Below, one piece after another: positions 8,596 through 17,888 of a stretch of 50,771 nt of DNA. Position 1 is the stretch's first letter; each line of letters opens with the position of its first letter. The position numbers and the translations under genes are program-made. The notes under the pieces are model-generated. The model ran no database searches. It was given only the letters and a program-made list of their open reading frames with translations, and was not told the origin of the DNA. The stretch lies in NCBI GenBank assembly GCA_024226555.1, contig JAAELO010000592.1, positions 1-50,771 on the forward strand, in the 5' to 3' direction. This DNA comes from Desulfobacterales bacterium (GTDB lineage: Bacteria > Desulfobacterota > Desulfobacteria > Desulfobacterales > JAAELO01).

Positions 8596-8627
8596 GGTGA
8601 GGGTCATTTTTGACCCTCACCTTTTTT
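8596..8627 (+). terminator. Intra-operon terminator/attenuator between binding protein and permease
   Basis: A perfect 11-bp stem, GGTGAGGGTCA (8596-8606) and TGACCCTCACC (8611-8621), has a TTTT loop and is followed by six T (8622-8627). This is a textbook intrinsic terminator. It lies between the binding-protein stop (8544) and the permease start (8643), in the same transcription direction. Partial read-through would set a high binding-protein to permease ratio. Confidence 0.85.
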
Positions 8628-8642
8628 ATGTCGAGGTTACCC

Positions 8643-9662
8643 GTGTCTAAGTACATACTTAAACGGATTTTGTCTATCATTCCAACCCTGTTTTTTGTTA
8701 CTCTGTTTGTATTTTTAATGATTCACCTTGTTCCAGGTGATCCTGCAGAGATGATTTTAGGGGAAAGAGCGAATGAAGCGTCCCTTACACAGCTAAGGGA
8801 GCATTTAGGTCTTAATGAACCACTTTACATTCAATATGGTAAGTTCATGGGCCGTCTTGTCCAGGGTGATCTGGGCAGATCTATAACAACAAATGAAACC
8901 ATTTTATCTGAGATTGGTCATAGATTTCCTGCTACTCTAGAGCTGGCAATATTTGCACTCACATTTGCTTCAATAGTAGGTGTTTTTGCAGGTATTATAT
9001 CAGCCACAAAACAGTATTCAATTTTTGACTACACCAGTATGATTGCATCATTAACAGGTATCTCAATGCCTATATTCTGGTTAGGTCTGATTTTAATGAT
9101 GATATTTTCAGTTAGTCTTCCACTACTGCCCTGGGACTTTTTACCACTATCCGGAAGAACAAGTCCAACTATGGAAATAGAGAGAATCACAGGATTCTAC
9201 GTTATTGATACAATATGGATGCGCGATTGGGAAGGTTTAAGAGACGTTCTCTGGCATCTGATTCTACCAGCTATTACTTTGAGTACTATCCCAATGGCTA
9301 TTATAGCCAGAATCACACGATCCAGTATGCTTGAGGTTTTAAGGCAGGATTATGTGAGAACTGCAAAAGCAAAGGGTTTATCACAGTTTTTTGTAAATTA
9401 TAAGCATGCATTAAGAAATGCAATGATTCCGATTATAACAGTAATTGGTTTGCAGCTTGGTATTGCCATGGCTGGAGCTATCCTTACTGAGACAATATTT
9501 TCCTGGCATGGAGTTGGAGAGTGGATAATTCACGCGGTAAATCAGCGTGATTTTAATGCTGTCCAGGGAGGAACAATCGTTATAGCAGCAGTATTTGTTT
9601 TTATAAACTTGATTGTTGACCTCTTGTATATATGGATTAATCCAAAGCTCAGGGTGAATTAA
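8643..9662 (+). CDS. Peptide ABC transporter permease (DppB-like)
   Basis: About 340 residues; inner-membrane subunit of a dipeptide/oligopeptide importer. I take the GTG at 8643 (VSKYILKRIL...) as start: GAGG is 6 bases upstream and this matches the usual DppB N-terminus. The ATG at 8628 abuts the terminator T-run, and longer forms would begin inside the hairpin. Features are TM1 (IPTLFFVTLFVFLMIHLVPGDPAE, in part), the conserved LGLNEPLYIQYGKF, and the EAA loop DYVRTAKAKGLSQFFVNYKHALRNAMIPIITV. The C-terminal TM pair follows GGTIVIAAVFVFINLIVDLLY. The next gene starts 1 bp after the stop. Confidence 0.92.
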   Translation: MSKYILKRILSIIPTLFFVTLFVFLMIHLVPGDPAEMILGERANEASLTQLREHLGLNEPLYIQYGKFMGRLVQGDLGRSITTNETILSEIGHRFPATLELAIFALTFASIVGVFAGIISATKQYSIFDYTSMIASLTGISMPIFWLGLILMMIFSVSLPLLPWDFLPLSGRTSPTMEIERITGFYVIDTIWMRDWEGLRDVLWHLILPAITLSTIPMAIIARITRSSMLEVLRQDYVRTAKAKGLSQFFVNYKHALRNAMIPIITVIGLQLGIAMAGAILTETIFSWHGVGEWIIHAVNQRDFNAVQGGTIVIAAVFVFINLIVDLLYIWINPKLRVN

Positions 9663-9663
9663 T

Positions 9664-10596
9664 ATGGAAGCTGTAAATAAAGATATAGAAATTGAAAAAT
9701 TAAAAGGAAGTGATCATCATTCGCCTCTTTATGAAGGAATGATGCGTCTTCGGAAAAATAAAATAGCAATAGTAGGACTTGTTATAGTTCTGTTTTTTGT
9801 TTTTGTTGCAATTTTTGCAAATTTTTTAGCACCATATGACCCTACATTTCCACATACAATGCCTGACAATCCAAATAAATACAGAGCTCTTGTAGAGCCT
9901 TCATGGGCCGAAAGTGGTACAATTGAATTTATTCTGGGAACAGATGACATTGGAAGGGATATTTTAAGTCGTTTGATTTATGGCGCTCGTGTGTCCATGG
10001 CAGTGGGTTTTACTGCAGTAAGTATTGCCATATTCTTTGGAACGCTCGCAGGAGCTCTTGCAGGATATTACGGTAAAAAAACAGACGAACTGATAATGAG
10101 ATCCATGGATATTCTTCTCACTATTCCGTCACTTCTACTTGCAATTGTTATTGTTACATTTTTAGGGCCAAGTCTTAAAAATGCGATGATTGCAATTGGT
10201 ATTATATACATTCCAAGATTTGCAAGAATTGTTCGAGGAGCTGTGATTGAAGAGAAGGCCAAGGATTATGTGCAAGGCGCCCGTGCAATAGGTGCCGGAG
10301 ATTCAAGACTTATATTTATTCATATATTACCAAACTGCATGGCACCTCTTATTGTACAGGGAACTCTTGCTTTTGCAGAGGCTATCCTTGAGGCTGCGGC
10401 ACTTAGCTTTCTTGGCCTTGGGGCTCAACCACCAACACCTGAGTGGGGAGCGATGCTTTCCCAGGGAAGAAGTCTGATACTTAGGGCATGGTGGGTTATG
10501 ACTTTTCCAGGATTAATGATACTTTTTGCTGTACTGGGCTTTAACCTGTTCGGAGACGGACTTAGAGATGCTCTTGACCCAAGGCTTAGAGAATAA
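9664..10596 (+). CDS. Peptide ABC transporter permease (DppC-like)
   Basis: A 310-residue partner permease. It has the N-terminal MRLRKNKIAIVGLVIV segment typical of DppC/OppC, a periplasmic region with LGTDDIGRDILSRLIYGARVS (208 of the protein lies after this), and the EAA loop region KDYVQGARAIGAGDSRLIFIHILPN. It ends with the conserved WGAMLSQGR and GLRDALDPRLRE motifs. It starts at ATG one base after the previous stop and so is translationally coupled. Together with the preceding permease it forms the heterodimeric channel. Confidence 0.93.
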   Translation: MEAVNKDIEIEKLKGSDHHSPLYEGMMRLRKNKIAIVGLVIVLFFVFVAIFANFLAPYDPTFPHTMPDNPNKYRALVEPSWAESGTIEFILGTDDIGRDILSRLIYGARVSMAVGFTAVSIAIFFGTLAGALAGYYGKKTDELIMRSMDILLTIPSLLLAIVIVTFLGPSLKNAMIAIGIIYIPRFARIVRGAVIEEKAKDYVQGARAIGAGDSRLIFIHILPNCMAPLIVQGTLAFAEAILEAAALSFLGLGAQPPTPEWGAMLSQGRSLILRAWWVMTFPGLMILFAVLGFNLFGDGLRDALDPRLRE

Positions 10597-10605
10597 GAGG
10601 ATAAT

Positions 10606-11583
10606 ATGATTCAACCATTATTAGAAATACAAGGATTAAAAACACATTTCTTCTCCGATAAAGGTGTAGCAAAAGCAGTAGATAATGTGAGTTTTAAAAT
10701 ATATGAGGGGGAAACCCTTTCAGTTGTTGGAGAATCAGGATGTGGAAAGAGTGTAACAGCGCTTTCTGTTATGGGTCTGATTCCAAACCCTCCTGGTAAG
10801 ATTGTAGATGGCTCCATAAATTTTCAGGGACGAAATTTATTAGATCTTAGTGAAAGAGAGATGAGAAAGATCAGGGGGTGTGAGATATCCATGATATTTC
10901 AGGAACCCATGACTTCTCTAAACCCTTCATATACAGTTGGTAACCAGATATATGAGGTTTTAAAGCTCCATCAGAGTCTTAATAAGAATGATGCGAAAGC
11001 TAAAACAATAGATCTTCTGGACAGGGTTAAAATTCCTTCTCCTGAGAAAAGAATTAATGATTATCCCCACCAGATGAGTGGTGGTATGCGACAAAGGGTT
11101 ATGATAGCGATGGCTCTTGCATGTGACCCAAAACTTATAATTGCAGATGAACCAACAACAGCTCTTGATGTTACTATTCAGGCTCAGATTCTTGACCTTA
11201 TGGAGGAGCTCAGTGACACAACAGGTACATCAATATTGATGATCACTCATGATCTGGGTGTTGTGGCTGAATGTTCAAAAAATGTTGTTGTCATGTATGC
11301 TGGTCGTGTTGTTGAAAATGGAGATGTTCATCAGATATTTAATAACCCTCTGCATCCATATACAAGGGGTTTGATGAAATCTATTCCTGGAATTGGAAAG
11401 ACCAGAGAGATTGGTCTTGATGTTATTCCAGGTACAGTTCCAAGTCTTTTCTCGCTTCCTGCGGGATGTAAGTTCTGCACAAGATGTAAAGATGTTATGG
11501 ACCGTTGCATGATAGAGGAACCAAGGCTAAAACACATCGAAAATGGTCAGCATGTTCGCTGCTGGCTTCATGAGGAGGCATAA
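10606..11583 (+). CDS. Peptide ABC transporter ATPase (DppD-like)
   Basis: 325 residues. Walker A GESGCGKS (43-49 region), Q-loop [13 protein letters not shown], signature MSGGMRQR, Walker [13 protein letters not shown] and the H-loop MITHDLG are all intact. The C-terminal oligopeptide-type extension carries [14 protein letters not shown]...C, the cysteine cluster that binds an iron-sulfur cluster in some DppD proteins. The ATG follows AGAGGAT, 9 bp after dppC-like. Its stop overlaps the next start by one base. Confidence 0.93.
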   Translation: MIQPLLEIQGLKTHFFSDKGVAKAVDNVSFKIYEGETLSVVGESGCGKSVTALSVMGLIPNPPGKIVDGSINFQGRNLLDLSEREMRKIRGCEISMIFQEPMTSLNPSYTVGNQIYEVLKLHQSLNKNDAKAKTIDLLDRVKIPSPEKRINDYPHQMSGGMRQRVMIAMALACDPKLIIADEPTTALDVTIQAQILDLMEELSDTTGTSILMITHDLGVVAECSKNVVVMYAGRVVENGDVHQIFNNPLHPYTRGLMKSIPGIGKTREIGLDVIPGTVPSLFSLPAGCKFCTRCKDVMDRCMIEEPRLKHIENGQHVRCWLHEEA

Positions 11584-12659
11584 TGGAGCCGGAAAATGAA
11601 ATCCTTTTTGATATAAAAGGACTAAAAAAACATTACAGTGTTAAAAGTGCCGGGTTCCAGAGTGACCTTGGTGTTGTAAAAGCTGTTGATGGAATTGATA
11701 TTCAAATAAAAAAAGGTGAAACCCTTGGACTTGTTGGAGAGAGTGGTTGCGGTAAATCCACATTGGGTCGTGCAATTCTTCAACTTGAAGTCCCTGATGG
11801 CGGTACCATTGCGTATGATGATAAGGAACTAACAGATCTTTATAAAACCTCTTTTACTCAAAAGTTTATAAGAACACTATCTCTGTTTTTCTCTAAAAAA
11901 ACCGTAGAGAAAATGTTTGGAGATAATGAAGAATATAAGAAACTAAAATATCAAATCGATATCAGGAAGCATATTCAGGTTATATTTCAGGACCCATTCT
12001 CATCTCTTAATCCAAGACATACCGTTGGAAGAATTATTGGGGAGGGTCTTATGATACATGGACTTGCTACTAAAAAGGATAGAATTAAAAAAGTTCGTGA
12101 CCTAATGGATCTTGTAGGTTTAAGACCAGAAAGTTACATGAGCTATCCCCATGAATTTTCAGGTGGGCAGAGACAGAGAATAAGTGTTGCAAGAGCCCTT
12201 GCAATGAATCCTGAGTTTATTGTTTGTGATGAACCGGTATCCGCGCTTGATGTTTCTATTCAGGCCCAGGTTATTAACCTTTTGATAGATCTTCAGAAGA
12301 GATTTAATCTGACGTATCTTTTTATATCCCATGATCTGTCTGTTGTGCGTTACATCAGTGACAGGGTTGCTGTTATGTACTTAGGAAGAATTGTCGAGCT
12401 TGCTGATAATGAAGAACTTTATAATAATCCTAAGCATCCGTACACTAAAATTCTGCTTGAAGCAGTGCCTGTACCAGATACATCAAAGAAAAGAAAAAAA
12501 TCAGGGATCACTGGTGATATTCCAAGTCCTTTATCACCACCAGAGGGTTGTCACTTTCATCCAAGGTGTCCTGAAGTTATGGATATTTGTAAGAAGAAAG
12601 TTCCGCAGCTAATTGAAACAAACGGACATAAAGTTCGTTGTTTTCTGTATGATAAATAG
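11583..12659 (+). CDS. Peptide ABC transporter ATPase (DppF-like) with helical-domain insertion
   Basis: 358 residues. Walker [10 protein letters not shown] (52-60), Q-loop FQDPFSSLNPRH (135-146), signature FSGGQRQR, Walker B FIVCDEPVSALD, H-loop ISHDLS, and a C-terminal domain with CHFHPRCP are all present. It starts at ATG overlapping the previous stop (TAATG). Between Walker A and the Q-loop there is an extra charged stretch of roughly 35-40 residues (about 87-125, from LYKTSFTQKF to EYKKLKYQ), which ordinary DppF proteins lack. It is the last gene of the operon before the terminator at 12681. Confidence 0.92.
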   Translation: MEPENEILFDIKGLKKHYSVKSAGFQSDLGVVKAVDGIDIQIKKGETLGLVGESGCGKSTLGRAILQLEVPDGGTIAYDDKELTDLYKTSFTQKFIRTLSLFFSKKTVEKMFGDNEEYKKLKYQIDIRKHIQVIFQDPFSSLNPRHTVGRIIGEGLMIHGLATKKDRIKKVRDLMDLVGLRPESYMSYPHEFSGGQRQRISVARALAMNPEFIVCDEPVSALDVSIQAQVINLLIDLQKRFNLTYLFISHDLSVVRYISDRVAVMYLGRIVELADNEELYNNPKHPYTKILLEAVPVPDTSKKRKKSGITGDIPSPLSPPEGCHFHPRCPEVMDICKKKVPQLIETNGHKVRCFLYDK

Positions 12660-12680
12660 TTTTTAATATTATTAATAATA

Positions 12681-12710
12681 AGAGAGCCTTAATAGGGCTC
12701 TCTTTTTTTT
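12681..12710 (+). terminator. Intrinsic terminator of the peptide-transport operon
   Basis: AGAGAGCC (12681-12688) pairs with GGCTCTCT (12696-12703), with a 7-base loop followed by a T-run to 12710, 22 bases after the operon's last stop. A solitary R1-type end, AGAGGTTCCC, lies 25 bases further on (12735-12744). Confidence 0.9.
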
Positions 12711-12849
12711 GATATAAGAAACTCAAACTGCTTCAGAGGTTCCCATTAGCTATCAAATCCTCTTTTCTGAAGTATTGACTTGTCAGAAAATCTGCAAAAC
12801 GTTATATAATAAGGATTAAATATTCCTAAAATCATCGAGCTGGAGATAA

Positions 12850-13863
12850 ATGGAAAGCGAAAAACATCTAATTAAAGTAGTTCTTTTATCATTTCTCACC
12901 TTCATTATCGGAACATCAGGCTATATGATTATAGAAGGGTGGAATTTGATAGATGCGATTTACATGACAGTTATTACCTTAACAACAGTTGGTTACGGTG
13001 AAGTCAAAATTGTAAGTACCACCGGAAGGATATTTACAATATTTCTTATTGTAGTTGGTTGTGGACAGATACTCTATGTGGCCGGTGTTGTGGTGCAGTA
13101 TTTTATAGATGGCAGAATAAAAGATCTAATGGGGAGAAGAAAGTTGGATAACAAAATCAGTAAACTAAAAAACCATATTATTGTTTGCGGATACGGAAGA
13201 ATAGGAAGGGTCATATCTGAAAGTCTCCGTGAAAAAAGGGAAGATGTTGTTGTGGTTGAAAAGGACGAAACGCTGATAAAAGAGCTTGATGAATCAGGAG
13301 TTCTATACATTACTGGTGACGCAACAGATGAGGAAAATCTGATAAAAGCAGGTATTCACAGAGCAGAGTATCTTGTTGCAGCCCTGGCAACAGATTCAAA
13401 TAATGTTTTCCTTGTTCTTACAGCAAGACAACTAAATCCACATATTTTTATTATGGCAAGAGCTGGAAACTATAAATCAAAATCAAAACTTATTACGGCA
13501 GGAGCTGATAAGGTTGAGTATCCATATGATATGGGTGCATTTTCTATGGCCATGGGTGTTTTAAGGCCAACGGTTACAAGTTTTTTAGATATTGCAATGG
13601 GTGGAAAAGATAAGAAGATTCAGATTGAGGAGATATCAGTTCAGGAATCTTCAAGTCTGGTAAATGTGATGCTTAAAGATACTGGTATTCGTCAGAAATA
13701 CGAACTTATTATAATCGCTATAAAAAAAGAGGATGGGGGAATGCTTTTTAACCCATCATTTGATACAACTATCCATTCAGGTGATACTGTTATTGCTGTG
13801 GGGGAAAAAGATAATCTTATAAGGCTTGAGAAAGCTTTAAACCCTAAATCATTTAAACGATAG
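12850..13863 (+). CDS. Two-TM potassium channel with TrkA-N/RCK and TrkA-C domains
   Basis: 337 residues. TM1 is at about 8-27, the pore helix and selectivity filter TTVGYG at 45-50, and TM2 at 61-86. From residue 109 an RCK domain begins with the Rossmann motif IVCGYGRIG (111-119) and an acidic strand end VVEKDE. A TrkA-C-type domain fills the last 80 residues (NVMLKDTGIRQKY...GDTVIAVGEK). The plan matches MthK/Kch-type ligand-gated K+ channels of the inner membrane, where RCK rings gate the pore in response to Ca2+, nucleotides or similar ligands. It appears to be a single-gene unit with ATG after GCTGGAG. A short TAGGGG/CCCCCTA hairpin lies directly after the stop. Confidence 0.93.
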   Translation: MESEKHLIKVVLLSFLTFIIGTSGYMIIEGWNLIDAIYMTVITLTTVGYGEVKIVSTTGRIFTIFLIVVGCGQILYVAGVVVQYFIDGRIKDLMGRRKLDNKISKLKNHIIVCGYGRIGRVISESLREKREDVVVVEKDETLIKELDESGVLYITGDATDEENLIKAGIHRAEYLVAALATDSNNVFLVLTARQLNPHIFIMARAGNYKSKSKLITAGADKVEYPYDMGAFSMAMGVLRPTVTSFLDIAMGGKDKKIQIEEISVQESSSLVNVMLKDTGIRQKYELIIIAIKKEDGGMLFNPSFDTTIHSGDTVIAVGEKDNLIRLEKALNPKSFKR

Positions 13864-13893
13864 GGGTCAAAACCCCCTAAACATTGGAGGTTA

Positions 13894-14120
13894 GGGAATC
13901 TCTAATAACTGCCTTTTTACCGAACTACTTAAGTTGTTTTAGAAAGAAACAAAAACAAAACAACGGAGTATCTTCAAAAAAAAGAACTGTTTTAATGTTT
14001 ATAAATTAAGGCGTTTTATAAACGAATCGGCTCGTTCTTTTTTTCTCAACAGAGATTTTATAAAACTAAAAGCTTTTATAAACGTTGTATCCATCAAAAT
14101 GCAAGTTATTAGAGGTTCCC
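13894..14120 (+). repeat. R1 element, complete 227-bp copy (longest)
   Basis: From GGGAATCTCTAATAA (13894-13908) to TTATTAGAGGTTCCC (14106-14120). The interior includes TACTTAAGTTGTTTTAGAAA and TTTTATAAACGAATCGGCTC, found in reverse complement within the 1145 copy. It sits exactly between the convergent channel and cyclo-ligase genes, ending 10 bases before the latter's stop codon. Confidence 0.85.
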
Positions 14121-14130
14121 TATATATTAT

Positions 14131-14718
14131 CTATATTTTGTAAACAATTCTTTTATCTGTAATAATGATATCCAGATTCTTATTTCTAAACTCAGAAGGA
14201 ACCTGCTGTACAAGTTGTTCTTCAAAGCATAACGCTACTTTTCTAATTGTTGAGGAGAGCTTTGGTATAAATTTGTTATAATATTTATCACCGGTTCCAA
14301 CCCGTCCACCCTTTTCATCAAAGCAGATTCCGGGAATGATAGCTATGTTGATATCATTTAAATTAACAGATTTGCATTTTGCAGGATCCGGAACTTTTAA
14401 CCCATTATATGATGGGATCAGGTTTGCTTCCAGATTAGTTATCTTAAACATTGAGTTTATTTGAAGCTCAGTGCTTATAGATGGTAATACAATAGATTTC
14501 TTTGTATTTAAGCTTCTGTTTATTATACCGGTTGTATCTACTTCATAATTTCGAGGAACATAAAGAAGCGCTGTCTGGGCTTCAAGGAAATTTGCAAAAT
14601 CAAAAAGCCTCTCTTCGATAGCAGCTGTTTTTTCTGCCAACTGTTCCTTTGAAAGTCCTTCGACTTTTTTGATTATGTTATCAATAAAATCAACCCTTTT
14701 TTCACCGCCATTATCCAT
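14131..14718 (-). CDS. 5-formyltetrahydrofolate cyclo-ligase family protein
   Basis: A 195-residue cytoplasmic protein. The family converts 5-formyl-THF to 5,10-methenyl-THF using ATP. The hallmark C-terminal segment is recognisable as IIPGICFDEKGGRVGTGDKY (128-147), where the usual family form is P-G-x-x-F-D-x-x-G-x-R-[LI]-G-x-G-x-G-[YF]-Y-D. Here the last part is GTGDKYYNKF, so one glycine is replaced by Asp-Lys and the final Asp by Asn. The N-terminus also lacks the usual basic R/K-rich ATP-binding start and begins acidic. The fold assignment is fairly secure; full catalytic competence is less so. The ATG follows a GGAGAT ribosome site. Confidence 0.75.
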   Translation of the reverse strand: MDNGGEKRVDFIDNIIKKVEGLSKEQLAEKTAAIEERLFDFANFLEAQTALLYVPRNYEVDTTGIINRSLNTKKSIVLPSISTELQINSMFKITNLEANLIPSYNGLKVPDPAKCKSVNLNDINIAIIPGICFDEKGGRVGTGDKYYNKFIPKLSSTIRKVALCFEEQLVQQVPSEFRNKNLDIIITDKRIVYKI

Positions 14719-14864
14719 TCATTATCTCCAGTTCTTATTTTTTTATTAATTATACAGTATAGAATATTTCACTGAAAAAGTCAAGTTTTCTTCATTTTAA
14801 TGATTGACTCTCTAAATACCTCATGATACTTTTTAGGTTTATAACAAAGTTCTCTTTTAATAAA

Positions 14865-15051
14865 GGAATCTCTAATAAATGCCTGTAAAACAAAAGGCTT
14901 TAGTTTTGTTTGTTTTGACCGAACTGCTGTACTATAAAAAAAAAAAGAGCTGTTCAAAATACAGCTAGTTTTTTTCATATGCTAGTTTTTATAAAACTAA
15001 AGCTTTTATAAACGGTGAATTTCAATCAAAATTCTAATTATTAGAAATTCC
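14865..15051 (+). repeat. R1 element, complete 187-bp copy upstream of serS
   Basis: From GGAATCTCTAATAA (14865-14878) to TTATTAGAAATTCC (15038-15051). The interior has AAAACAAAAGGCTTTAGTTT and GTTTGTTTTGACCGAACTGC, the reverse complement of part of the 1145 copy, plus TTTATAAAACTAAAGCTTTT shared with 13894. It ends 32 bases before the serS start, so any serS promoter must lie in or before this element. Confidence 0.82.
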
Positions 15052-15083
15052 ATAAATAATCATTAAAAAGTAGGTATCAAAAA

Positions 15084-16355
15084 ATGCTTGAATTAAAGTT
15101 TGTTAGGCAAAATCTGGATAAGGTAAAAGACTCTCTTGAGAAACGTTTTACAGAAGCGGACCTTGCAACTTTTTCGAAATGTGATGAAGAGAGAAGATCA
15201 ATTCTACTTAAGATTGAAGATTTAAGACATCGAAGAAATGTAGTTTCCGATGAGATAAAGGAGCTTAAAAAAGCAGGGGAAGATGCTGAAAAACTTATCG
15301 GTGAGATGAGAGAAGTTTCCTCTGATATTAAGGGTATGGACGGATCTTTGTCAAAGCTTGAAGAGACAATTAATGATATAATTATAGGTATTCCAAATAT
15401 TCCACACCCATCCGTTCCATCAGGAAAAACCGAGGATGACAATGACCTCTTAAAGGAAGTTGGAGATGTTCCAACGTTTTCATTTGAGCCAAAAGCTCAC
15501 TGGGACATTGGGGAAGATCTGAAAATATTCAATTTTGAAAAAGCATCACAGATAACTGGTGCAAGATTCCCACTTTATCTTGGTTTAGGAGCAAGGCTTG
15601 AACGTGCATTAATCAGTTTTATGCTGGATATTCATACAGAGGAACATGGATACACTGAAGTTCTTCCTCCTTATATAGTGAATAGAAAGTCTATGACAGG
15701 AACAGGTCAGCTTCCAAAATTTGAAGAGGATCTTTTTAAAATCGAAGGGTGGGATTATTTTCTAATTCCAACAGCTGAAGTACCTGTTACAAATATTCAT
15801 GCTGGTGATATTTTAACAGAAGATGAGCTTCCTATTAATTACACGGCTTTTACGCCATGTTTCAGATCAGAAGCCGGGTCTTACGGAAGAGATACAAGGG
15901 GATTAATCAGGCAGCACCAGTTCCATAAAGTTGAACTTGTAAAATTTACAAAAGCTGAAGAATCTTATGATGAGCTTGAAAAACTTCTTTCAAATGCTGA
16001 AACAATCTTAAAAAGACTTGGGATTGCTTACAGAGTAGTAACACTATGTGGTGGAGACCTTGGTTTTTCAGCTGCCAAGACTTATGATATTGAGGTGTGG
16101 ATGCCAGCACAGAATGTTTACAGAGAGATATCTTCATGCAGTAACTTCGAAGATTTCCAGGCAAGAAGAGCAGGGCTTAGATTTAAAAGAAAAGGTCAAA
16201 AAGGGACAGAACTTGTTCATACATTAAATGGTTCAGGGCTTGCTGTGGGTAGAACAGTTGCTGCAATTTTAGAAAATTTTCAGCAGGAAGATGGTACAGT
16301 TTTAATACCGGAAGCGCTACAACCATATATGGGTGGACTGAAAAGGATTGAATAA
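15084..16355 (+). CDS. serS: Seryl-tRNA synthetase
   Basis: A 423-residue class II aminoacyl-tRNA synthetase, charging tRNA-Ser. The N-terminal helical-hairpin (tRNA-binding) arm covers about residues 1-110 with a coiled-coil pattern. The catalytic domain has motif 2 [20 protein letters not shown] (split here from FHKVELVKF) and motif 3 [19 protein letters not shown]. The length is normal for bacterial SerRS. The ribosome site is weak. An R1 element lies directly upstream. The stop overlaps the start of thrC (TAATG), so the two are translationally coupled. Confidence 0.97.
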   Translation: MLELKFVRQNLDKVKDSLEKRFTEADLATFSKCDEERRSILLKIEDLRHRRNVVSDEIKELKKAGEDAEKLIGEMREVSSDIKGMDGSLSKLEETINDIIIGIPNIPHPSVPSGKTEDDNDLLKEVGDVPTFSFEPKAHWDIGEDLKIFNFEKASQITGARFPLYLGLGARLERALISFMLDIHTEEHGYTEVLPPYIVNRKSMTGTGQLPKFEEDLFKIEGWDYFLIPTAEVPVTNIHAGDILTEDELPINYTAFTPCFRSEAGSYGRDTRGLIRQHQFHKVELVKFTKAEESYDELEKLLSNAETILKRLGIAYRVVTLCGGDLGFSAAKTYDIEVWMPAQNVYREISSCSNFEDFQARRAGLRFKRKGQKGTELVHTLNGSGLAVGRTVAAILENFQQEDGTVLIPEALQPYMGGLKRIE

Positions 16356-17842
16356 TGAAAATAGAAAACTTTCCAGATGATATTAAGGAATATATCATTC
16401 CCGGTGAGAGTGGTTCACTTATATACAGGTGTCTTGATTGCAGAGAAGAGTTTGGCATAGATAAGCTGCTTTATACATGTCCTTCGTGCGGAAAAGTGCT
16501 CCTTATATTTGATGAAAAAAGTGATCGTCTTAAAGAGATAGAAGGTTCGACCTGGAGAAAGATTTTTGATTACCGGAAGATGATTAATCTTCCGGCTTTA
16601 AAAGGCATATACAGATTTCATGAATTCATAGGCCCGGTTGTTCCCCTTGATTCAGTAGTATACTTAGGTGAAGGTCACACATCGGTTGTAAAAGCCAATG
16701 AAAAATTAACCAGACTTTCAGGGTGTGATTTCTATTTTAAAAATGATGGACAAAATCCAAGCGCATCTTTTAAAGACAGAGGAATGGCAAGTGCTTTAAG
16801 TTATATCAACTATCTTGTTCAAAAAGGTGCTACTAAAGATATTTTAGCTGTTTGTGCATCAACTGGAGATACATCTGCTGCTGCAGCTCTTTATAGTTCC
16901 TATTTAAGTGATTCTGTGAAATCTGCAGTACTTCTTCCACATAAGAAAGTTACTCCTCAGCAGCTTTCACAACCTCTTGGAAGTGGAGCAAAGGTTTTTG
17001 AGATACCTGGTGTTTTCGATGATTGTATGAAGGTTGTTGAAAATCTCTCGGAAAATTATGATGTTGCACTTTTAAATTCAAAAAATGCATGGCGTATATT
17101 GGGTCAGGAGTCATTCTCATATGAGATAGCCCAGGATTTTGATTACGATCTTAAAAATATTGTGGTTGTTGTTCCTGTGGGAAATGCAGGCAATGTTACT
17201 GCCGTTATGAATGGTTTTTTAAAGTTCTATGAAGCAGGTATTATTGAGGATCTTCCAAAAATAGTTGGTGTACAGTCAAAACATGCAAATCCTGTTACAA
17301 AGTATTATAGCGAAAGCGATCCAAAAAACAGAGTGTTTAAGCCAGTTAAGGTCAAAGCAAGCGTTGCACAGGCTGCAATGATTGGGAACCCTGTTTCCAT
17401 GCCGCGGGTTATATATCTGACAGAGAAATATAATGAGATATCCCAAAAGGAAAATGTTTTCTTTGTTGAAGTTACAGAGCAGGAGATCATGGATTGTGAA
17501 CTTATTGCCAACAGGAACGGGCATATAGCATGCACCCAGGGTGGTGAATCTTTTGCAGGGCTAATAAATGCAAGGAAATCAGGTATCGTTTCTGAAGATG
17601 AAACAGCAGTTGTGGATTCCACAGCCCATGCAATAAAATTTTCCGGTTTTCAGGATCTTTATTTTGGTGAAGGTTTTGATGATGAGTTTTCTGTTACACC
17701 CGATGAAAAGCTTGTGAACAAGCCAATATATATAAATCCCAATGTTAAATCTCCTAAAAAGGGAGAAAATTTAACTGACGAAGAGTTTAATACTTTTGTT
17801 AAAGTAGTATCTAAAGATATCGCTGATTTATTGAAACTTTAG
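16355..17842 (+). CDS. thrC: Threonine synthase
   Basis: A 495-residue PLP enzyme converting O-phosphohomoserine to threonine. The N-terminal zinc ribbon has CLDC (C26, C29) and CPSC (C42, C45). The PLP lysine is K140 in NPSASFKDRG. The phosphate-binding PVGNAGN motif is in the middle (VVVPVGNAGNVTA). The length fits the longer bacterial/plant-type threonine synthases with a zinc-ribbon N-terminus. Coupling of thrC to serS is an uncommon arrangement, and both serve amino-acid supply and charging. A terminator follows. Confidence 0.93.
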   Translation: MKIENFPDDIKEYIIPGESGSLIYRCLDCREEFGIDKLLYTCPSCGKVLLIFDEKSDRLKEIEGSTWRKIFDYRKMINLPALKGIYRFHEFIGPVVPLDSVVYLGEGHTSVVKANEKLTRLSGCDFYFKNDGQNPSASFKDRGMASALSYINYLVQKGATKDILAVCASTGDTSAAAALYSSYLSDSVKSAVLLPHKKVTPQQLSQPLGSGAKVFEIPGVFDDCMKVVENLSENYDVALLNSKNAWRILGQESFSYEIAQDFDYDLKNIVVVVPVGNAGNVTAVMNGFLKFYEAGIIEDLPKIVGVQSKHANPVTKYYSESDPKNRVFKPVKVKASVAQAAMIGNPVSMPRVIYLTEKYNEISQKENVFFVEVTEQEIMDCELIANRNGHIACTQGGESFAGLINARKSGIVSEDETAVVDSTAHAIKFSGFQDLYFGEGFDDEFSVTPDEKLVNKPIYINPNVKSPKKGENLTDEEFNTFVKVVSKDIADLLKL

Positions 17843-17849
17843 AGTTTTG

Positions 17850-17888
17850 CTATGGGTTATTGGATATCAATAATCCATAGTAGTTTTT
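17850..17888 (+). terminator. Intrinsic terminator of serS-thrC
   Basis: CTATGGGTTATTG (17850-17862) pairs with CAATAATCCATAG (17868-17880), 13 bp with one G-U, followed by TAGTTTTTT. It lies 8 bases after the thrC stop. Confidence 0.88.
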
